Assembly (NCBI RefSeq): GCF_035825295.1
Contig: NZ_JAYMGI010000002.1
Location: forward strand, 3,016,001 to 3,080,000
Length of the DNA: 64,000 nucleotides
From: Actinacidiphila sp. DG2A-62
GTDB taxonomy: Bacteria; Actinomycetota; Actinomycetes; Streptomycetales; Streptomycetaceae
Reading direction: 5' to 3'
Part shown: piece after piece, positions 45,076 through 53,500 of the stretch
How positions within the stretch are numbered: position 1 is the stretch's first letter
Layout: each line of letters opens with the position of its first letter
Position numbers and translations under genes: made by a program
The notes under the pieces: generated by a model
The model's input: only the letters and a program-made list of their open reading frames with translations
The model's database searches: none
Told to the model about the DNA's origin: nothing

Positions 45076-48000
45076 ATGCAGATCCGGCTGACCGTCCTCG
45101 GGCCGCGCGGCGGCCGGGCCGCCCGCGGCTGCGACGTGCTCGTCACCGCGCCCGAGGGCACGCCGCTGGGCAAGGTCGCGGGGGCGCTGGCCTCGGCGGC
45201 CGGGGCCGGGCAGCCGGGCGGCCGGTCCGCCGCCGCGGCCGTGGTGCTCTACGCGGGCCACGAGCGGCTGTCCCCGGCCGCGGTCCTCGGCGCGCCGCCG
45301 CTGGTCGACGGCGCGCTGCTGTCGCTGCACGCGCCGGCCGAGCCGCTCGGCGACCACGGGCAGTACGGCAGGTTCGGCCAGTACGGCAGGCCGCCGGCCG
45401 AGCTCGCCCGGCTGCACGTGATCGGCGGTCCCGACGCGGGCGGCGTGCACCTGCTCCAGGGCGGCCAGGCCAGGATCGGCCGCTCGGCGGACGCGGACGT
45501 GCCGCTGGACGACCCGGACGTCTCGCGGCTGCACTGCGAGGTCGCCGTCGGCGCGGACGGCGAGGTCACGGTGGCCGACCTCGGCTCCACCAACGGCACC
45601 GCGCTCGGCGGCCGGCCGGTCGGGCCGCGGCCCGTGCCGTTCCCCGCCGGCGCGCTGCTGCGGATCGGCGAGTCCACGCTGCGGCTCGACCCGCCGCACT
45701 CCCCCGCGCCGCCGTCCCTCGCGCCGCACCCCGACAACGACGGGCACCTGCGCGTGGCCCTGCGCGACACGGCGTGGCCGCCGGCCCGGCCCGAAGGTCC
45801 CGCGGGCGCCGAGGCGGCGGGCGGTACGGGTGCCGGTACGGGTGCCTGGCCGGGTGCCGGTGCCGGTACGGGCTCGGGTGCGCTGCCCCCGCGGGAAGAC
45901 GCGGGCGCGGCGGCCGGCGCACGTCCGGCCACGGTCCCCGGCCAGGCGGACCGCCGTGCCGGCGGCGGCGACGGGTGGAGCGCGCCCGCGCTCGGAGGAC
46001 CGGAGGCGACGGGTCCAGGACGCGTACCGGGAGCAGCGGACGCGGCGGCTTCAGGAGGCGCGCCGGGCGGACCGGGCCGGCTCCGGGCCCCGTCCCGGCT
46101 CCTGGCCGGCCGGCGCCGGGCCTCGGCCACGTCCCGCCGCAGCCCACCCGCGCGCCGGGCGTCCCGCCGGACGGCCCCCGTACCCACGGTTCCCGTACCC
46201 ACGGCGCGGCGGACTGGCGGCCCGCGGCGGCCGAGCACGAGGCCGACGCCTTCGGCGACGGTACGGACGCGGGCGCGGGCGCGGGCTCGGGCGGCCCGGG
46301 ACGGCGACAGGACGGGTCCGGCGGCACGGACCCCGTCGGCCCAGGAACGCGGCAGGACGCGCAGGACGCCACGGGGGCGCGCGCCGGTGGGCCCTTGGCG
46401 GACGCACCGGCCGACACCCGCCAGGCCCCCGGAACGCCCGAGGGGGCGCGCCGCGCCCCCGGCGGCGCCCCGGACCCCCGCGAAGGCCGCATGGGCACGC
46501 CCCCCGCGACCGGGTCGCACCCGTCGGCGTACCCCGCGGGCCGCCCGGACGGGCAGGACCGGGCCTCGCGCCCGGACGGCGAGCCCACGACCGCGCCCCG
46601 CCCCGACGCACCCGGCCGGGCGGCACCCTTGGGCGGGCCCGACGCGGACGCGTACCCGAGCCGGCAGGACCGGCCGGGGCAGCCAGGCGGACCCGACGCG
46701 GCCGCGTACCCCGGGCACGACCCGGCGCCGGGGGCGTATCCGGGCGGCCCGGACGCGGCACCCACGAACGGGCCCGAGGCGGAGGCGTACCCCGGCGACG
46801 GGCCGGCCCCGGCGCGCATCCCGGCCGGCAGGAACGGCCGGCGGCCCCGGGCGGAGCGGCCGGCTCCGGCACGCGGTCCGGCCAGGCCCCGGCGGACGGT
46901 CCCGCCGGACACGCCGGACACGCCGCAGGCGCGTACCCGGCCCACGGGCCGGGCTCCCCGGCCTACTCGGACCCGGGCCGCCGCACGGACGGCCCGGGCG
47001 GACCCGAGGCGGAGGCGTACCCCGGCGACGGGCCGGCGGCCCCCGGCGCACGAGCCGGCGGACCGGACACGGCCTCCCACGACGACCGGCGCGACGCCGA
47101 CGCCCACTCCGGTGGCCGGGGCGCCGCCGGCCCGGCCCGGAGGGCGCCGCGCAGGACGGCGGGACGCGGCGGGCCACCGGGGAGCGGGCGCGGCCCGATG
47201 TGGCGGGACGGGGGCGCGGGGTCGGGGCGATAGGGGCGTGGGCGCGGCGGCGGTTCGCCGGCGGGCGCGGCGCGGCGCAGGAGGCCGGCGACGGCGGCGC
47301 GCAGGCCGAGGCGCTGCGGGAGCGCTGGCCGGACCCGGCGGCCGTGCTGCTGACCGTGCTGGGCCCGGGTCGCAGGCTGTGGGAGCGCGGTGTCGCGCAC
47401 CCGGACGCGCTGACCGTACGGCTCGGGACCGCGGACCTGCCGGCGCGGGACGGGGCGCCGCGGCTGCCCGCGGTGCCGTTCACCGTGGACCTGCGGGCGC
47501 CGGGGAGCGCCGCGCTGACCCTGGCCGGTCCGCGGCCGCGGCTGTCCGGGCTGGCCCGCGCGGTGCTGGCGCAGCTGTGCGCGCTGCACTCCCCGACTGT
47601 GCTGGAGGTCGTGCTGATCAGCGCGGACCGGGCGCGGACCGCGGAGTCCCGCGCCGAGGAGTGGTCGTGGCTGAACTGGCTGCCGCACCTGCGGCCCGCG
47701 CACGGCCAGGACTGCCGGCTGCTGCTGGCGTTCGACCGCGAGCAGGCGGAGGCCAGGACCGCGGAGGTGGTGCGCCGGCTGGAGGACGGCCCCCTCGGGC
47801 CGTCCTGGGCGACGGCCCCGCAGGCCGCGGTGGCGGCGGCCGGGGCGGCGCACCGCGGCGCGTACACGCTGCTGGTGGTGGACGGCGACCCCGGTTCCGC
47901 GGCGCTGCGCGAGACGGTCGCGCGGGTCGCGGAGACCGGCCCGTCGGCGGGCGTGCACGTGCTGTGTCTGGCCGAGGAGGGCGATCCGCCGGTGATCGCG

Positions 48001-49326
48001 CACGGCGTGGTGGCCCGGCTGTCGGGTGACGTGGCGACGACGCTGCGGGTCGAGCCGCCGGGGCTGACGGCGCCCGCGGCGGGGGCGGGCCGGGGCGCGG
48101 ACCACGGCGACGCGGGCGGCGGCGAGGTCGTGCTCGACGCGGTGTCCGCGGACTGGGCGGAGCACTTCGCGCGGGCGCTCGCGCCGCTGAAGGAGGCGGA
48201 CGCGGACGAGTCGGGCGGCCGGTCGCGGCGGCATGCGCTGCCGCAGACCGTGCGGCTGCTGGACGAGCTGGACCTCGCGGTGGCGACGCCGGCGAAGATC
48301 GGCGCGCGCTGGGCGCAGGCGCCGGCCGCCTCGCCCGCGGCCACGGCCGTGCTGGGCGTCGGCGGGACCGGGCGGGTCGCGGTGGACCTGGCCGCGGAGG
48401 GGCCGCACGCGCTGGTCGGCGGTGCGCAGGGCGCGGGCAAGACGGAGCTGCTGCGGTCCTTCGCCGCCGCGCTCGCCGCGGCCGAGCGCCCCGAGCGCCT
48501 CGCCCTGATCCTCGTCGACGGGGCCGGCCAGGAACGCGGCGAGGGCCTTGCGGCCTGCGCCGAACTCCCCCACGTCACGGCCCACTTGGTGGCCTCGGAC
48601 CCGGTGCGCATGCGGGAGTTCGCGCAGGCGCTGAGCGGTGAGCTGAAGCGCCGGGCGCAGGTGCTGGGCGGACGCGACTTCGCGGCGTGGCACGCGGAGC
48701 GGGTGGTCGCGGCGACACTGCCGCGGCAGGGGTCCGCGCCCGCGTCGCCCTCCGCGCGGGGCGCCACGGACCACGCGGACGGTGACCCGCTGCCGCGGCT
48801 CGTGGTGATCGTGGACGACTTCGACGCGCTGGTGGCGCCGGCCCTCGGCGCGCCCGGGCGGCCCTCCGCGGGCAGCGTGGTGCGGGCCTTGGAAGCGGTG
48901 GCGCGCGAGGGCGAACGCCTGGGCGTGCACCTGGTCGCGGCGACCGGGCGGCCGGAGCGGACGGCGGACACCGACGCGGACGAGCGGGCGCGGATACGGA
49001 TCGCGCTGCGCGCCGCGGACCCGGAGTCGGCGGCGCTGCTGGTGCACGTCGAGGACCCGGCGGGGCTCGACGACGCGGCGCCCGGGCGGGGGTATCTGCG
49101 GCGGCCCGGCGGGGCGGTGACGCTCTTCCAGACCGGGCGGGTCAGCGCGCGGATCCCGCGGACGGCGACGCTGCGGCCCACGGTGGTGGCGCTGGAGTGG
49201 GAGCGGATGGGGGATCCGCCGGCCCGGCGGCAGGTGCGGGAGCTGGGCAACGGACCCACGGATCTCGCGCTGCTCGCGAGCGCGCTCCAGCGCGCGGCGG
49301 ACTCCGCGCGGTCGACGTCGGGCTGA
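45076..49326 (+). CDS. FHA-domain FtsK/SpoIIIE-like ATPase
   Basis: ATG 45076 (MQIRLTVLGPRGG; purine-rich upstream) begins an N-terminal ubiquitin-like region, then an FHA domain (residues about 120-200: ARIGRSADADVPLDD, VSRLHCEV, DLGSTNGTALGGRPV). The C-terminal part from about 47200 carries FtsK/EccC-type ATPase folds: LVGGAQGAGKTELLRSFAAA as Walker A and PRLVVIVDDFDALV as Walker B, with an upstream non-canonical ATPase-like domain. The middle 1.1 kb is Pro/Gly/Asp-rich. The natural AYPGDGP-type repeats read in a different frame from about 46090 and another from about 46850, returning near 47150: three one-base losses in all. The frame as given stays open but is Arg-rich there. The FHA domain likely binds phospho-Thr on the neighbouring kinase. 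The WXG/ESX link is possible, not shown. Confidence 0.8.
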   Translation: MQIRLTVLGPRGGRAARGCDVLVTAPEGTPLGKVAGALASAAGAGQPGGRSAAAAVVLYAGHERLSPAAVLGAPPLVDGALLSLHAPAEPLGDHGQYGRFGQYGRPPAELARLHVIGGPDAGGVHLLQGGQARIGRSADADVPLDDPDVSRLHCEVAVGADGEVTVADLGSTNGTALGGRPVGPRPVPFPAGALLRIGESTLRLDPPHSPAPPSLAPHPDNDGHLRVALRDTAWPPARPEGPAGAEAAGGTGAGTGAWPGAGAGTGSGALPPREDAGAAAGARPATVPGQADRRAGGGDGWSAPALGGPEATGPGRVPGAADAAASGGAPGGPGRLRAPSRLLAGRRRASATSRRSPPARRASRRTAPVPTVPVPTARRTGGPRRPSTRPTPSATVRTRARARARAARDGDRTGPAARTPSAQERGRTRRTPRGRAPVGPWRTHRPTPARPPERPRGRAAPPAAPRTPAKAAWARPPRPGRTRRRTPRAARTGRTGPRARTASPRPRPAPTHPAGRHPWAGPTRTRTRAGRTGRGSQADPTRPRTPGTTRRRGRIRAARTRHPRTGPRRRRTPATGRPRRASRPAGTAGGPGRSGRLRHAVRPGPGGRSRRTRRTRRRRVPGPRAGLPGLLGPGPPHGRPGRTRGGGVPRRRAGGPRRTSRRTGHGLPRRPARRRRPLRWPGRRRPGPEGAAQDGGTRRATGERARPDVAGRGRGVGAIGAWARRRFAGGRGAAQEAGDGGAQAEALRERWPDPAAVLLTVLGPGRRLWERGVAHPDALTVRLGTADLPARDGAPRLPAVPFTVDLRAPGSAALTLAGPRPRLSGLARAVLAQLCALHSPTVLEVVLISADRARTAESRAEEWSWLNWLPHLRPAHGQDCRLLLAFDREQAEARTAEVVRRLEDGPLGPSWATAPQAAVAAAGAAHRGAYTLLVVDGDPGSAALRETVARVAETGPSAGVHVLCLAEEGDPPVIAHGVVARLSGDVATTLRVEPPGLTAPAAGAGRGADHGDAGGGEVVLDAVSADWAEHFARALAPLKEADADESGGRSRRHALPQTVRLLDELDLAVATPAKIGARWAQAPAASPAATAVLGVGGTGRVAVDLAAEGPHALVGGAQGAGKTELLRSFAAALAAAERPERLALILVDGAGQERGEGLAACAELPHVTAHLVASDPVRMREFAQALSGELKRRAQVLGGRDFAAWHAERVVAATLPRQGSAPASPSARGATDHADGDPLPRLVVIVDDFDALVAPALGAPGRPSAGSVVRALEAVAREGERLGVHLVAATGRPERTADTDADERARIRIALRAADPESAALLVHVEDPAGLDDAAPGRGYLRRPGGAVTLFQTGRVSARIPRTATLRPTVVALEWERMGDPPARRQVRELGNGPTDLALLASALQRAADSARSTSG

Positions 49327-49511
49327 CTCACCGTCGCTCGCTCAACGTGCCTTCGGCAGCGGGGAGTTGACGCCGAGCATCGGACATGACGTAGTGCCGG
49401 CACAAGATCACGGCATGGTCACGATCAGTGCCGCCGCAGCGTAGGGAGCCTTGTCGTGCGCAGGCCCAGGGGCGTAGGACAGAACGCCAACGGGACTGAG
49501 GGGATGGCCAG

Positions 49512-50932
49512 ATGCTGACGTTGAGGAAGAGACCACGCACAGATCGCCCGACCCACCGCACTACGCGCATAGCGCTCGCGACCCTCGCCGCGAGCGCTCT
49601 CGCGCTGACCGCCGCGGCCTGCGGCGGCGACGGCAAGAAGGACGACGGCGCCACGACCTCGCCGTCCGGGTCCACGAGCGCCGCGAGCGCCACGGGCGGC
49701 AGCGGCGCCGGCGTGCACCTGCCCGACCTGCACGGCCAGAAGCTGGAAGTGGCCGCGGTGTGGACCGGCCCCGAGCAGCAGAACTTCCAGCGGGTGCTGG
49801 ACTCGTTCGACAAGCTGACGGGCGCGAAGACCACGTACGTGCCCACCGGTGACAGCCAGTCGACCTTCCTGGGCACGAAGATCGCCGGCGGCGCGCCGCC
49901 GGACGTGGCGTTCCTCGCGCAGAACGGCGTGCTGCACCAGTTCGCCGACAAGGGCTGGCTCAAGCCCCTGGGCCCCGAGGCGCAGGCGCAGCTGAAGGCG
50001 AACTTCTCCACCGGCTGGCAGCAGCTGGGCGCCTGGAAGGGCACCCAGTACGGCATCTACGCCAAGGCCGCGAACAAGTCGCTGATCTGGTACAATTCCG
50101 CGGCGTTCGCCAACGCGGGGGTGAGCGCGCCGAAGACGTGGGCGGACTTCCTGAAGACCGCGGAGACCGTCTTCGAGTCCGGCACCGCGCCGGTGTCGAT
50201 CGGCGGCGCGGACGGCTGGACGCTCACCGACTGGTTCGAGAACGTCTACCTCTCGCAGGCCGGCCGGCCAAGTACGACCAGTTGGCCGCGCACAAGATCA
50301 AGTGGACCGACCCGTCGGTGAAGACCGCGCTGACCACGCTGGGCCAGCTGTTCGGCAACAAGGACCTGATCGCCGGCGGCACCAAGGGCGCGCTGGCCGC
50401 GGACTTCCCCAAATCGGTGACGCAGGTGTTCACGGGCAGCAACCCGGCCGCGATGGTCTACGAGGCGGACTTCGTCGCGCCGTTCATCACCTCCAACACC
50501 AAGGCGAAGGTGGGCGTCGACGCCAAGGAGTTCCCGTTCCCGGCGGTCGGCTCCGGCAAGCCGCCGGTGGTCAGCGGCGGTGACGTCGCGGTGGCGCTGA
50601 AGGACGGCAAGGGCGCGCAGGCGCTGCTGACGTACATCGCCTCCGTCGACGCGGCGAAGATCTGGGCGTCGGGCGGCGGCTACCTCTCGCCGAACAAGTC
50701 CCTGGACTTCTCGGCGTACCCCAACGACGTGCAGCGCGGCATCGCCCAGGCGCTGATCGGCTCCGGCGACGACTTCCGCTTCGACATGTCGGACCAGGCG
50801 CCGGCGGCGTTCGGCGGCACCAAGGGCGAGGGCGAGTGGAAGGACCTGCAGGACTTCCTCGCCCATCCCTCCGACGTCGCGGGCGCGCAGGCCAAGCTGG
50901 AGGCGGACGCGGCCAAGGCGTACGGGAGCTGA
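49512..50932 (+). pseudogene. ABC sugar-type solute-binding lipoprotein, apparent frameshift
   Basis: ATG 49512. Lipoprotein signal with lipobox LTAAACGG (Cys about residue 37), a Ser/Gly-rich linker, then a bacterial extracellular binding protein of the MalE type (KLEVAAVWTGPEQQNFQRVL, GGAPPDVAFLAQNGVLHQFA, SLIWYNSAAFANAGVSAPKTW). At 50259-50270 (GGCCGGCCGGCC) the frame changes by one missing base: VYLSQAG... continues as AKYDQLAAHKIKWTDPSVK to 50932. Two permease genes follow directly with overlaps, so the operon looks functional and the indel suspicious. The ATPase is not encoded here and is probably a shared MsiK-type subunit. Confidence 0.85.
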
Positions 50933-50937
50933 GGCGG

Positions 50938-52323
50938 ATGGCTGACGCCTCGCTCCCCGGGGCGGGGGGCGGCGCGGCCGGCGCCGCCCCGCTCGCGCCG
51001 GGTCCCGCGCAGGGGCCCGGCGCACGCCCCCGGCGCAGCATCGTCGGCACCCGGCCCTGGGTCGCCGCGGTCTTCCTGCTGCCGGCGCTGGTCCTGCTGG
51101 GCGCCCTGGTGGCGTATCCGATCGGGTACACCGTCTGGCGCAGCCTGTACGACGCCGACGGCAGCGGCTTCGTCGGGCTGGGGAACTTCCACACCGTCTT
51201 CAGCGACCACGACATCCTGATCGCGGTCCGCAACAACGCCATCTGGGTGCTGGTCGCGCCGACCGTGGCGACCGCGCTGGGGCTGGTCTTCGCGGTGCTC
51301 ACCGAGCGGGTGAGCTGGGGGACGGCGTTCAAGCTGGTCGTCTTCATGCCGATGGCGATCTCGATGCTGGCCGCGGGCATCATCTTCCGGCTGGTGTACG
51401 ACCAGGACCCGAAGGAGGGGGTCGCCAACGCGGTGGTGGTGGCGGTGCACGACACGTTCACCGGCGGCTCCGCCTACCCGGGGGCCCGCCCGCGGCCGAA
51501 CGGCGACCTGAAGCCGACCGCCGGCGGCTCGTACACCTCGGCGTCCACCGCGCGCGTCGGCACGCCCGACGACCTGCCGCTGATCGGCATCCCGCAGAAC
51601 AAGCTGCCGGCCGGCGCGCGGCAGGCGAAGCCGGCCGCGACCGCCCCGGACGCGGTGACCGGCACGGTCTGGCTGGACTTCAAGCCGGGCGGCGGCGGCC
51701 GGGTCGGGGCGATCGATTCGGGCGAGAAGGCGCTGTCCGGGGTGAAGGTGCAGGCGGTCAGGGACGGCACGGTGATCGCCTCGGCCACCTCGGGCAAGGA
51801 CGGCACGTACAAGCTGCCCGCGAAGGCGGCGGGCGCGCAGCTGCGGCTGCCGTCGTCGAACTTCTCCGGCAAGTACAACGGCATCAACTGGCTGGGGCCG
51901 GACCTGGTGACCCCGGCGATCATCGCCTCGTACGTGTGGATGTGGGCGGGCTTCGCGATGGTGCTCATCGCGGCGGGCCTGGCCGGGGTGCCGCGCGAGC
52001 TGCTGGAGCAGGCGCGGGTGGACGGCGCCGGCGAGTGGCAGGTCTTCCGCCGGATCACCGTGCCGCTGCTGGCGCCGGTGCTGGTGGTGGTCATGGTCAC
52101 GCTGATGATCAACGTGCTGAAGATCTTCGACCTCGTCTACATCATCGCGCCCAGCGCCACCCAGCAGAACGCGAACGTGCTGGCGCTGCAGCTGTACCTG
52201 TCGTCCTTCGGCGGCGGCAACGACGAGGGCGTGGGCAGCGCGATCGGCGTGATCCTGCTGCTGCTGGTGCTGCCGGTGATGATCTTCAACATCCGGCGGC
52301 TGCGCAGGGAGGGGCGGCGATGA
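50938..52323 (+). CDS. ABC transporter permease with inserted extracytoplasmic domain
   Basis: A 461-residue permease of the MalF/sugar class. Membrane helices flank residues 40-155 and 320-455; the EAA loop is ELLEQARVDGAGEWQVFRRI. Between helices, residues about 175-310 are an insertion: GARPRPNGDLKPTAGGSYTS, then a carboxypeptidase-regulatory-like beta domain (KALSGVKVQAVRDGTVIASA, GKDGTYKLPAKAAGAQLRLP). Ordinary permeases of this class are about 300 residues. The insert should face outside and could contact the binding protein or substrate. ATG 50938 follows the binding-protein stop by five bases; the stop overlaps the next permease start. Confidence 0.88.
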   Translation: MADASLPGAGGGAAGAAPLAPGPAQGPGARPRRSIVGTRPWVAAVFLLPALVLLGALVAYPIGYTVWRSLYDADGSGFVGLGNFHTVFSDHDILIAVRNNAIWVLVAPTVATALGLVFAVLTERVSWGTAFKLVVFMPMAISMLAAGIIFRLVYDQDPKEGVANAVVVAVHDTFTGGSAYPGARPRPNGDLKPTAGGSYTSASTARVGTPDDLPLIGIPQNKLPAGARQAKPAATAPDAVTGTVWLDFKPGGGGRVGAIDSGEKALSGVKVQAVRDGTVIASATSGKDGTYKLPAKAAGAQLRLPSSNFSGKYNGINWLGPDLVTPAIIASYVWMWAGFAMVLIAAGLAGVPRELLEQARVDGAGEWQVFRRITVPLLAPVLVVVMVTLMINVLKIFDLVYIIAPSATQQNANVLALQLYLSSFGGGNDEGVGSAIGVILLLLVLPVMIFNIRRLRREGRR

Positions 52324-53273
52324 GCGCGGCGGGCTCGATATCGGACGCGGGCGCGGACGCCCGCGGAGGCGCCCGCGGGGACGCGGACCCGCGGAAGGGA
52401 CCGGCGGCTGCGGGCAGCCGCAAGGAGAGCCTGGGCGCGCGGCTCGCGGCGGGGGTCAGCGGCGGTGTGCTGCGGCTGTTCCTGCTGGTGGTGGCGCTGT
52501 TCTGGCTGCTGCCCACGCTGGGGCTGCTGCTGTCCAGCCTGCGCTCGCCGAGCGACATCTCCAGCAGCGGCTGGTGGAAGGTCTTCACCTCGCCGTCCCA
52601 GCTCACCGTCACCAACTACCGCACGCTGCTGGACAACCACGCGGTCACCGACTCGCTGTGGAACACCGCGCTGATCACGGTCCCGGCGACGCTGCTGGTG
52701 GTGGTGATCGGCTCGCTGGCCGGCTACGCCTTCGCGTGGATGGACTTCCGCGGCCGGGACTGGTGGTTCCTCGCGGTGGTGGCGCTGCTGGTGGTGCCGG
52801 TGCAGGTGGCGCTGGTGCCGGTGGCCAAGCTGTTCGGCGACATCGGCATCTTCGGCGACATCTCGGGCGTGGTGCTCTTCCACACCGCCTTCGGGCTGCC
52901 GTTCGCGATCTTCCTGCTGCGCAACTTCTTCGCGGAGATCCCGCGGGAGCTGCTGGAGGCCGCGCGGCTGGACGGCGCGGGCGAGCTGCGGCTGTTCCTT
53001 CGGGTGGTCATGCCGCTGGGCGGCCCGGCGATCGCGTCGCTGGGCATCTTCCAGTTCCTGTGGGTGTGGAACGACATGCTGGTCGCGCTGATCTTCGCCA
53101 ACAGCGACTCGCAGCCGATCACCGTGGAGCTCCAGCAGCAGGTCCGGCAGTTCGGCAACAACATCGACATCCTCGCGCCCGGCGCGTTCATCTCGATGGT
53201 GGTGCCGCTGGTGGTCTTCTTCGCCTTCCAGCGGCAGTTCGTGTCGGGGGTGATGGCGGGCGCGGTGAAGTAG
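52320..53273 (+). CDS. ABC transporter permease, MalG type
   Basis: A 317-residue inner-membrane permease. A Gly/Ala-rich cytoplasmic start is followed by six helices (LFLLVVALFWLLPTLGLLL, ALITVPATLLVVVIGSLAGY, FLAVVALLVVPVQVALVPV, and so on) and the EAA motif ELLEAARLDGAGELRLFLRV. Its start overlaps the stop of the preceding permease (ATGA), indicating stoichiometric translation. With the binding protein it forms a carbohydrate-type importer; the ligand is unknown. Confidence 0.9.
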   Translation: MSAAGSISDAGADARGGARGDADPRKGPAAAGSRKESLGARLAAGVSGGVLRLFLLVVALFWLLPTLGLLLSSLRSPSDISSSGWWKVFTSPSQLTVTNYRTLLDNHAVTDSLWNTALITVPATLLVVVIGSLAGYAFAWMDFRGRDWWFLAVVALLVVPVQVALVPVAKLFGDIGIFGDISGVVLFHTAFGLPFAIFLLRNFFAEIPRELLEAARLDGAGELRLFLRVVMPLGGPAIASLGIFQFLWVWNDMLVALIFANSDSQPITVELQQQVRQFGNNIDILAPGAFISMVVPLVVFFAFQRQFVSGVMAGAVK

Positions 53274-53500
53274 CCGCCTGGGGGCACGACCGGTTGCCCC
53301 CACCCGAGGGACCCGTGGGTGGCCCGCCCGGTGGACGGCGGGGCGGGCCGCCCGCGTGGCGGCCCGATCATGCGATGACCTTTTGGCACGCTGATTCCCG
53401 ATCGATCGATTTCGGTCTGCTCATCCCTCTATGCGCCGATATGCGCATACGGGCGGGCCGCGATCGCCGCTGTGCGCCACCGGGAGTCGGGAGTTCCGCC

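Noticed and set aside
45249..49403. A 1,384-codon minus-strand open frame opposite the FHA/FtsK-like gene
   Set aside because: Ser/Arg/Pro-rich composition without motifs; the plus strand carries FHA and Walker motifs.
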